From the NCBI GenBank assembly GCA_903813345.2, contig CAIIXF020000007.1, positions 21,875,564 through 21,935,563 of the forward strand: a stretch of 60,000 bases of DNA, written 5' to 3'. This DNA comes from Owenia fusiformis. Lineage: Eukaryota > Annelida > Polychaeta > Sabellida > Oweniidae. This document shows, piece after piece, positions 46,701 to 55,533 of the stretch. Below the pieces are notes generated by a model, which was not told the DNA's origin, did not search any database, and was given only the letters and a program-made list of their open reading frames with translations. The translations under genes and the position numbers were made by a program. Each line of letters starts with the position of its first letter. Positions within the stretch are counted from its first letter, which is position 1.

Positions 46701-49700
46701 AATAGTATAGTTTCCATATAGCTTTTGAAATCTCGCCAAATCTCGTTTTTCGTGAGATTTTAAGAGACTTGCATATTAGACCTCTAATGACTTACATTAC
46801 CTTCTTTTAAATGGTATATTTGAATTCAGTGGAATGTTTTCTCCTAAAATAGCTTTGATTTACACAGTTATGTAATTTGAATAATTTTCTATGACAATTT
46901 AAAAAAAGTTGGGCCAAATGTCCATAGATGCAATGCTAAAATTCTTTAAAACCGTGGATTATTTGTATGTCAATCAACATTAGCATGTTTAATCACAACA
47001 TGTTCATAAACAGGGTCATCATGTGGTATATCATTCAAGTTTTATACAGATTCAACAAACACACTTTGATAAATCATGAAATTAAGCCACTTTTCCAAGA
47101 TTTTAGCATGTAAGTAAATGGAGCTCTAGCCAGAGTTAAAAGCTGAATAAAAGATGGCAGCACGAGATTTCATTGATTTTTCTGCTATTTAGAAACTATC
47201 CTATTGATCGTTATGCGTAAATTACCGTAAAACTGTTATAAATGTGTTATCAGAGTATTGGTAATCATATAAAGTCAAATTAATCCATCTGTGATTTATA
47301 CAAATGACTAATATACTGCTTTGAGTTCAATGGTATAACCATGTCGATTTTCACGCATGTCGATTGTCACAGTTTCACACCATATTCGCTCATAGATGGG
47401 GTCGTGCTGGTTATTTCGTAAAATCTTTTCGTTAAAATAGAGTGGATATAATGTTTTCTTGAATAGTGTCCATCTTTACACAAGAATGCTGCCCATGTTC
47501 GAATTACATCTTGGTCGTTTTTAACAAGAAAAATGGTGAATTTTCAGAAATGTTCAGATAATGCTCATTATAATTCAATCACAATTATTATCACGATTTG
47601 GAATACGATGGTCTGATAAACTGAATCAAGGACTTGCTAACCACATATAACCTATTTTTCTCGGATTCCCCTAATGCCCTGTGGGTGTGTTTTAACGACC
47701 ATGTCGATTTTCACAGAATAAATTTTACATTTACTTTATTGAGTCTATATATTCGGTAATAGGTGGAGATCAAATCCGGTGCTCTCATCACACTCTGAAT
47801 GAATGTTCTCTATGCCAGCATAACCAAAATTAAGAGATGCGACCATTTATTATTGAGATATGACATGTTTTCAAAAGCGTGTTGTCCTGTTACATTGACA
47901 ATTTCACCGAAATTCACAATTTTGGAGCCAGATATCAACGCTACTTACAATCGAAACGATCAAAAAGTATGCTGACGTACTTCAGATAAAGGCATTCTAT
48001 TTTAGAATACATAAAATGTTGAGCAAAAATACGTTTTGTTTCAGCTATGTTCAATTACATGAAAATGCCTATTTTTAACACTTATTTGTTTTCACTGTTA
48101 AGCTCTTGTGATAATATATCATATGAAATCTCAATTTCGATCAAATTTTCGGTCTTAAATCGCCACAATAGCGTCTTCGATATCGTCAACGGCAACGGAA
48201 TCTGGATTTTAGATAACTTACACTCCCCTCCATAAGTTTGGCAACCTTTTTCCCCCATTGAACTTCGTGTTAAATCCTCTTTACGTTTGAATTTTTATTT
48301 ACTTAACCGGCGATCGAATAACTTATTATATTGATGGAAACGTAACTTGACTTTATTTCCAATACCTCCAAATTTTCTCAATTTTTTTCCTCAATTACAA
48401 TAGGTCGAAAATTGATGATAAATTTGATGAATTTTTGAAAATCGTCATTCCCATGTAATCCAATGGGAAATGAAGGGTTCGGGGCAAATCAGAAATCAGG
48501 ATATCTTTTCAGTAAAAGATTCAGCAAAAAAAATTTTCATATAGAAAATTGAATTGTCTAACTTTTTTGAACACTAAGTGTTTAGTTTATTTGATGAATA
48601 TTAAAGTTACAGCGCTTCAAAGTCATTTTTGAAAATAATTTTTCGCCTCCTGTGTTATTTCAATTGGAGAGGTTTTTTGAAAAACAATTTTGACTGTAAA
48701 GCTCTATAACTTTGTTGTACCTGAAGAAACATATAAATGTTTTGTTAAATAAAGTTAGCAAATTCAATTTCCTGCCTAACTCGTATTTTTTGCAAGGACT
48801 CTGATGGATGGATATTCTGTCATATGACTTGCGGCAAACCTACCATTTCCCATTGGTTAACATGGGAATGTCGATTTTCAAAAATTCATCAAATTTATCA
48901 TCAATTTTCGACCTATTGTAATTGAGGAAAAAAATTGAGAAAATTTGGAGGTATTTGAATTAAAGTCAAATTACGTTTCCATCAATAGTATAAGTATTTC
49001 CATCGCAGGTTAAGTAAATAAAAATTCAAAGGTAAAGAGGCTTTAACACGTAGTTCAATGGGGGAAAAAAGGTTGCCAAACTTATGGAGGGGAGTGTACC
49101 ATATGCTGTTGTCTTTGTAAATTATCCAAAAATTCAGATTCCGTTGTCATTGACGATATCGAAGGGCCTATAGTGTGGCGATTCACGACCCTTTTTGATC
49201 GAAATTGGGATTTCATATGATACATTATCACAAGAGCTTAATACATGCACAGAATTAATGACGATAAAGTCCCATGAAACGATGACCAAGTGATTGAAGA
49301 ATTGAAGCGACGGTTATCTCCGCCATTTGTGACAACGGTATCTGACTTTACCGTTGTCAGGCTATTCCAGTGTGATTTTGTCAAGTTTTCAAATTCATGC
49401 ATAATGTTCAAATTATGACTATATCTATTAAAAAGTAAGGGGTGTATTATTAAAAGAGGTTATGTCATTGATTTCTGGTGAACTAATTGCAATATTTCCT
49501 GATAAGTCTAGATGCTCATCTAGGGCCAGTTAGGATGTTAAAACATTGTGTGAGAGGTACCATTATCATTGGCATTTCTAAAACTCACCAAGTCTGGCGT
49601 CATTTCGTCCTCGTCGATGCTCATCATAGCTATTGCCCTGGAGGCGTCCTTTCCTGTCAATGCATTATAGGCGTTACCAGGTCCATAGAAATCTATAATA

Positions 49701-52700
49701 TGTTTACAATAAGCATATTAAAAAGCTCAAATATTAGCAATAAACTAAAAGAATTTGGTCCCTGTAATCAGTATGTACCATGAATGTACAGCAGTCTTTA
49801 GACTGTTATACCGTATTGTTAACTTTTTTGACGTTGATGGCAATGCTATTCAAAATGCCATAATCACGCCCGGTGATCGTACAAAACGGGTGGAGGGGGG
49901 ATTAGGCGATTTCTGCAAGAAAACTCAACAAAGGAAGATTTATTTTTTCATGAGAAAATTTACAACTGAATTGCCAAATGAATAGGCGCAGTGCATGGCA
50001 AAATATGTTAGGTCATCTAGTATTTTTTTGAACTGATACCCTTCTAAGATATGAGATCTATTAAAAAAGGCGCATCATCATCAACGTGCAAAAGTCAATG
50101 TTTTTGCTAAAAATCGGGCATCAATGGTCTACACGACCTGTAATAAATAGGTATAAGGGACGTTATTATCACAATACTTATGACATTGCTCACTTTTTAA
50201 AGTTAGTTTCCATGCGTTATACAAAAAATAATCGAAATAAATTAATATTGGATGGAGGGGGATCACGTGTATGTAAGACATGATAAGACATGCTACTTGA
50301 ATTTATTCTTATTTTTTCTCATTTTTCATTCTCCAGAGATATAATATCCAGTTTCTTACTGGGGTACTGAGTTTAGTTTTTTCAAATACCCGAGTTCTTG
50401 TGAATTTGTTCCATCGTAAAGATATATTAATCCCCCCCCCCTCCATCCACTCCCCCTCCATCCAAAATTAATTTATTTCGATTATTTTTTGTATAACGCA
50501 TGGAAACTAACTTTAAAAAGTGAGCAATGTCATTAGTATTGTGATAATAATGTCCCTTATACCTATTTATTACAGATTGTGTAGACCATTGTGGCCCGAT
50601 TTATAGCAAAAACATTGACTTTTGCACTTTGGTGATGATGCGCCTTTTTTAATAGATCTCATATCTTTGAAGGGTATCAGTGCAAAAAAATACTAGATGG
50701 CCTAACATATTTTGCCATGCACTGTGCCTATTCATTTGGCAATTCAGTTGTAAATTTTCTCTTAAAAAACTAAACCTACCAAATTTGTTGAGTTTTCTTG
50801 CAGAAATCGCCTAATCCCCCCCCCCCCTCCATACATTTTGTACGATCACCGGGCGTGATAATGTCTCAGGATAAACCCACATTCAAGCCTGCCTCTATTC
50901 ATAATTACTTTGCGACTGGTTGCTGTAGGTGGTCCTCTTGCCGGTCATATTAAAAAAATTTAGATAATCAAATAAATGTTCTCAATTTTAATTCGATATG
51001 TCCTTCAGTTCATAAGCGTAACAAATCGTTTTTGGCTCGCTTATGCCACGATCGCACTCCCCCTGACTGAAAACCGATTTTTTGGGCGATCGCATCCCCC
51101 CCTCCCCATCTGACTGAAAGCTGGCTACGCCCGGCCCTGCAGTTTGTATTGAAGCATTATTGAGGCTATCTATTAGTGTGTCGTGAGAGCTGTTATTGTA
51201 AGTATTAATATGAGGGAATTCTCCTTGATATCATAATTATAGATCTGTGTGTACCTTTTCCTTCTGTGACATCAAACACCTCGCCTTTACAAGCCAACAG
51301 TATGGGAAGGTCAGGCTGAAATATAATGGATCAAGGATGTTTTTATTATTGAGTCATCTTGGATCAAACAACATTACCTTAAAGGCCACATACAAATTTT
51401 GCAAATATATTTCAATCATTCAAATTTTACTTGTGGATATTTTGAAAAGTACGACTTTTGAAAAAGAATTTCCAGCTGATTTCCCGCCATTTTACAGAAA
51501 AACGTTTTAGAAAAAAGATTTTATGATCATCAAACGTTAACACATTGTTTTCTCTAATTCATTGAATAGATCAGACAAACGTTTTATTATTTCAACTATT
51601 CAACGTATGATGTTAGGACCTATGTAGATTTTTAAAAAAATAAAAGAATTTCTGAAAATAGGTTTTTATCAATTCACAGCTAGGCAAGGTGTGTCCAATT
51701 CTAGCCAATCAGAACACGCTATTTCACGCATTCCGTTTTATAACCAATAAAGCATTTTTGTATGGTTGTCGAGGTGAGGAGATTGAAATTGATGCTTTGC
51801 CAACTTGATCCTTGCAAAAAGTTTCATTGAAAATGTGTTCTTTTAGTTATTTTGTATCTTTTAAGTGATTTTGTAGAATATATTCATTTTTGCAATGTGC
51901 GAAAAGAATTTAAGCCCAAGACTCAATGCATTGTGGCTGTTTCATTTCATGCAAAGATTTGGAAACAACACCTTCAGTGGAATGATTCAGCACACATTCT
52001 ACTGAATCCAGAGCTTAAATCTTAAATTATATTTTAAATGTTTATGGTTTCAAGAAGAACTAGCATTTTAAAGTACTTTTTTCTCTGGACCACTTTCCCG
52101 CACGTGTAGTATGAGTTAAACCCCTTGCTTATTTTTCAACCAATTTTAGGATGCAGGTTATGCCTTGGTGTAAATCATTATTTCACAATGTACTGTATGG
52201 GCGTGACAACTAAAATTTCATTTGAAATATATTCACTTTTCTTTTTAACAAACTCCTTCAAAATAAACTTTTTAAAATTAAAGTTTCAAATTTGAGAGCA
52301 TTTGACTATAATTTAAGCAGAAATGATAAACTTTATATGGGGCCTTTAAGTAATAAAAGTGTAAATAACCAAATCCAGTGTTGATCAATTGTGTTGAAAT
52401 TAGAAAACACATATCTTTGGAATTGGTATAGATTGTAGATATTTTTCTTTTTGAGTTTAGAAATCTGAGATAATCATATCCTTGAAGTGTGAAGGATGAT
52501 ATATTTGACCTGATAAAATCTGAGAAGTTTGAACTCAGCCAAGTGGTTCCATATGTTTGGTAATGCGCCAATCATTCGTAATGTGAGTTAGTCGGAAAAG
52601 AAATCCTTCACTGTTTATGTACACGTAAATACAGAACTTACGTTAGATCCGTCATGTTTAGCTAGCTCCTCATCTGTAAAGATCTTTGGCTTTTCACCAT

Positions 52701-52911
52701 TTTCAAAAGTTTCTGGAATGGTAAGTTCCTTCAGTACATATGGCACCTGGGGTTTTTCACGGGCTTCTTTTAATGCTTGTCTCAAACTTTTAATTTCTTC
52801 CTTGGTCATCACAGGCTCCTTTTCAGTGTCGGCATCTGGCTTTCCATGGCCAAAGACAAGCCCAAGGAGTAAAAGAAACGCAAATGGAGTTAACGTATTC
52901 ATGTTCAACAT
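43739..52911 (-). CDS. NENF-like: neudesin-like (MAPR family) secreted cytochrome-b5-fold protein
   Basis: Four exons: 52642-52911 (donor AAC|GTAAGT), 51255-51315 (acceptor TTCAG, donor AAAAG|GTACAC), 49589-49692 (acceptor TTATAG, donor TTG|GTGAGT) and 43739-43873 (acceptor TTTTCAG, stop TAA). Phases 0, 1, 0 match, giving 189 residues. Residues 1-21 are a signal peptide (start at M1 or M4). Residues 30-72 are a charged, helix-prone linker. The cytochrome-b5-like heme/steroid-binding domain spans about 77-175: IFTDEELAKHDGSN, ILLACKGEVFDVTEGKDFYG, PGNAYNALTGKDASRAIAMM, then YKSKYPSVG. The order and spacing follow neudesin/PGRMC (membrane-associated progesterone receptor) proteins; the FYGPGxxYxxLTGKDASR stretch holds the two Tyr linked to heme binding. 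The C terminus is KKKDEL, a canonical ER-retrieval signal; vertebrate neudesin ends in a KDEL-like variant (from memory). Family proteins are secreted neurotrophic or metabolic factors. Introns hold several transposons. Confidence 0.9.
43991..44176. repeat. 186-bp hairpin, arms of about 66 bp
   Basis: Left arm GACCAGGAGGATTGGCTCCC and on pairs with the right arm ending GGGAGCCAATCCTCCTTGG. The inner words ATCGATATTCTGTCCCATAT / ATATGGGACAGAATATCGAT are perfect complements. It lies in the last intron of the neudesin-like gene, 118 bases upstream of the final exon, and could affect splicing of that exon through RNA folding (inference). Confidence 0.85.
44363..48097. mobile_element. 3.7-kb TTAA-flanked insertion
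   Basis: TTAA at 44359-44362 and 48098-48101. The intact opposite arm of the host palindrome reads GTATTAAGCTCTTGTG at this point, with one TTAA, so the insertion and its TTAA duplication are directly visible. Ends are CACTCAAAACCGCTTAAG and (complement of right) CAGTGAAAACAAATAAG, which are imperfect inverted repeats. Inside lie five copies of a 15-mer (CATGTCGATTTTCAC) and a 0.5-kb segment (46690-47210) shared with 58530-59018. No transposase was recognised. TTAA specificity suggests Kolobok or piggyBac; the ends lack the piggyBac CCC. Confidence 0.8.
46690..47210 (+). repeat. 0.5-kb segment shared with 58530-59018
   Basis: Same order of phrases at both sites (CAATAGTATAGTTTC, TCTCGTTTTTCGTGAG, CCTTCTTTTAAATGG, AAAGATGGCAGCAC, TGCTATTTAGAAACTATC). 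They diverge at the right right after AGAAACTATC. Differences are scattered, with a 20-base extra piece near 46775 in this copy. Confidence 0.85.
48221..49096. mobile_element. 876-bp CACTCCCCTCC-family element, copy 3
   Basis: Same terminus as the MITEs at 28699 and 32568 (CACTCCCCTCCATAAGTTTG), TA at both edges (48219-48220, 49097-49098). The inverted arms are long here, about 240 bp (TCAAATTTATCATCAATTTT / AAAATTGATGATAAATTTGA). The interior (48480-48860) resembles that of 27256-28015 (TCTTTTCAGTAAAA, CTGTGTTATTT, GATGGAT words in the same order). It may be a longer, less deleted member of the family; no transposase frame is visible. Confidence 0.85.
49865..50857. mobile_element. 993-bp foldback element, CAC...GTG ends, 5-bp TSD ATAAT
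   Basis: Arms of about 400 bp (49865-50261 and 50452-50857). The left starts CACGCCCGGTGATCGTAC and the right ends GTACGATCACCGGGCGTG. ATAAT flanks both sides (49860-49864, 50858-50862). The loop is about 190 bp. Arm identity is high with few indels, so a transcript of this intron of the neudesin-like gene would form a long duplex. No coding content beyond short frames shared by the two arms. Confidence 0.9.
51383..52345. mobile_element. 963-bp TTAA-flanked element, copy 2
   Basis: Ends AGGCCACATACAAATTTT and AAACTTTATATGGGGCCT, TTAA at 51379-51382 and 52346-52349. Matches the ends and part of the interior of 34248-35053. The segment 51684-51980 inside it matches 8985-9330. In intron 1 of the neudesin-like gene, 67 bases upstream of exon 2. 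Confidence 0.82.
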
Positions 52912-53572
52912 CTAAACGATCTGAGTGAAATGTGCACGAAATCTGTACTGTTCTTTGAGGCCAGTTTTTTTCAAAAGGCTGTTGAATTAATATTTTAATA
53001 AATCAAAGATTAGTGTACTCAAAATCCTATAGTGGACTTTGTCTGTCTCTATGGTTTGTCCTTTTACTACGATCGAATTAACGTTTTTGTCAGTCAATTA
53101 ATCAAAATTTTATGGACAGGATGATCGGGTGAAGATGATGAGCGTACTCTAAGTCTAGTTTATAGCTCCATGTGCAGAATCAATTTTTTTTTAACTTTAT
53201 TAAGACATTGGTTTTATTCACGTATTTGATTGTCGTCGAAAGATCGAGACTAATATATGATTAATTGATATAACATGAAGATAATGTCGTTTTGATTAAA
53301 TAGGGATATAGTACTATCTACATTTAAGATAGTAAAAATTTACTAGACATCAAATACTAGACATACTTGATCTGGATAAACAGTCTACAACACAAATATA
53401 TGTACGTATTTCAACAACTTTATTATGTACCCAATTAGTACAACTGAATGCACGTATTATAATTAGTGCAACATTTTAAGACGGTTCGAGAACCGAGAAT
53501 ACAATGCCTTCAATACAAACTTGTTTTAAACGTTACACCAAATAATCAATTTTTAACTCAAAAGAATATGAA
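52912..53572. other. upstream region of the neudesin-like gene, nothing distinct
   Basis: AT-rich, with no TATA or initiator that I can place with confidence. No repeat relation seen. Confidence 0.35.
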
Positions 53573-53800
53573 AAAATTCAAATTTATGCGACTTTTGCAA
53601 AAACGATAAAATAGATGATACGATACACTTCTTCATAGAGTGCCCAAACTCTGCCAAGATTTGGGATGAATTCAAAAAATTCTTCAATATTGATCTTACA
53701 ATTAAAGACATAATTGTCGGGAAATTAGATCAAGAACACGACCACACTTCAACAAACAGCATTGAATTTTTTGTTTTACTTTATACCCTTTTATATTAAA
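53573..53800 (+). pseudogene. LINE ORF2 C-terminal zinc-finger relic
   Basis: An open stretch reads NSNLCDFCKNDKIDDTIHFF, then IECPNSAKIWDEFKKFFNID and so on to a TAA at 53798-53800. The Cys-x-x-Cys ... His-x-F-x-x-Cys ... W layout is the zf-RVT region found after the reverse transcriptase in L1/Tx1-type LINEs. Only this last part is present, with an in-frame stop directly upstream, so it is a 5'-truncated insertion. The AT-rich sequence to about 54000 may be its 3' UTR. Confidence 0.7.
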
Positions 53801-54181
53801 ATATTGTCAACCCAATACGATTGAAAGATAATCGTAATTGCATGTATTGTATTTTCAAATGGTACCCTTTTAATTAAGTTAAATTAAATACTCTGAATGG
53901 AGATGGTCTGAAAAGCGTAAAAACGTATAATTGTTAAATATAAATATGTAATAATATTATTAAATATTCAATGTATATGGATTTGGTCTGTATGTATATT
54001 ATGTATAATGTTTTGTGTAAGAAAGATGCAATAAAAAAAGTGCACGAAATCATGTTTTGTTGTGTCGTGGTCCAATTCAGCATGATGAACTTAATCGTTC
54101 GGACCTTTTTCTTGCAAACTAAATATATACAAACTCAGATAATGACCACCATGGCCCGCCACTATTGCTAAAGTCAATAGA

Positions 54182-55461
54182 CAGTGCGCCCCATAAAAAC
54201 GCAACAAACAAAAACATTGTAAAATCACAAAACCAGTGATGATTACATCAATTTGATTTAGTTAACCAGGAAGCCTCTTTCCGATGGTATGCCAATTATT
54301 CATATTGAACCACGGACCACTGAACAAGCATTCCTTTTGCACAACGTGCCAAAATCTGCTCTGGCAAAGCTTTAGACATTGCAACAGTTTAAAAAAGAGT
54401 CACCAATGAGGTTGCTGCTCTCTGCCAGAACCCCAGATGATTCAAAGAGGTGTGCGACATGGACACAGGCCAGTCTCAGTGTGTAGAGAAATAGTGGTCA
54501 TGTGAAATGGCATGAAATGTAATCTGTCATGAGTAATCTTTCATAACCCTACTATCACACCAAACTAGTTCTCACTACGTTCTCGGAAACGGGCTTCAAC
54601 TGTGTACGAACGGACTGGACGTACTTAGAACCGTTTGGGGTCTATTTACAAACTTCATCGAACGTACTCGAACGGGTAGGTCCTCTAGAACTAACATGCT
54701 CAAAATGTTCTCTTGGTCGTCAAAACTGGTTTTAAACTGTGTGCGAACGGAATGAACGTAGCTACAACGTTCTACGGTCTGTTTACGAACTTCATGGAAG
54801 TTTTCCTCCCGGACGGGGAATGTGATTTAGAATTTTGAATCGATTCAAAATTCGATGGCGACCATACCGTTCTGTAATCAGGTCATGATGACGTGGTGCG
54901 ACCTGAACGAACTGCGAATGAGATATTGAAGATTGACGTATTGAAGACTATTTATGAACGAAGTAGCTAATTATTTTAGACATATTTCTCGACCACAGCC
55001 AGATTGAGCCCGTTTTACGACGTTTTCGTAGGACTGGCAAGAACGGGTAAGAACTAGTTTGGTGTGATAGGGGGGTTAGATGACAGACGACGACTGTTTA
55101 TGCCACTTAAAGTTAAATTTTCTCTTCATTTTTCTTTTTTCTTAGTAAATATAAATCAGAAACTTGTGTTATGTAAATCTTGTGACAAAAATTTAATCCC
55201 CAGTACCAATTACATAATGATTCCTGATTGCACAATAAGGATCCAGTTGATTGATATTTCATAACTTGGCACAAAGACCTTTTCACCCATGTACGAAAAA
55301 CAATGAATTTTCAGTGGTCCATGATCAGATATGAACAAATGACATATCATTGTAAAGGGGAGACACGTGGATTCGCGATAAACTAAATGATATTGATGTA
55401 ATAATCACTGGTCTTGTGATTTTACAATGTTTTTCTTTGTTGCGTTTTTTGGGACACACTG
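54182..55461. mobile_element. Tc1-like element with 85-bp TIRs, carrying a nested repeat
   Basis: Left CAGTGCGCCCCATAAAAACG, continuing with CAACAAACAAAAACATTGTA, and right TACAATGTTTTTCTTTGTTG, ending TTTTTTGGGACACACTG, are inverted repeats of about 85 bp, including ATCACAAAACCAGTGATGAT / ATCACTGGTCTTGTGAT. TA follows the right end (55462-55463). CAGTG...GGGACACACTG ends are typical of Tc1-like elements. 54270-54540 may be a decayed transposase region, but no motif could be confirmed. The phased repeat 54547-55075 is inserted in the middle. Confidence 0.75.
54547..55075 (+). mobile_element. helically phased repeat family, copy 3 (both ends present)
   Basis: Left end CCCTACTATCACACCAAACT, right end AACTAGTTTGGTGTGATAGG: both termini of the family are seen in one copy, which defines the TIR. 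Compared with the other copies it lacks the central phased block seen at 10760-10930, but AACG/AACT words still recur about every 10 bp in 54575-54700. Target duplication not clear (ATAA before, TTAG after). Confidence 0.78.
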
Positions 55462-55533
55462 TAGTAAAACATAAGCCTTATTTTGTAAATGTACAATCAG
55501 GCCTCGCAAGGTGGTGATTAAATGCTTTATGCA

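Larger units (their letters stand above)
44226..49374. mobile_element. foldback element, CAC...GTG ends, 5-bp TSD ATTTT, twice interrupted
   Basis: The left end CACACCGGAATAGCCTGATA and right end (complement) CACACTGGAATAGCCTGACA are inverted repeats. ATTTT flanks both sides (44221-44225 and 49375-49379). The right arm (49100-49374) is continuous. Its complement is split on the left into 44226-44362 and 48098-48220, because a 3735-bp element sits at a TTAA between them. The centre is occupied by a CACTCCCCTCC MITE (48221-49096). Removing both inserts leaves an almost entirely palindromic element of about 530 bp. It lies in intron 3 of the neudesin-like gene. Confidence 0.85.
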
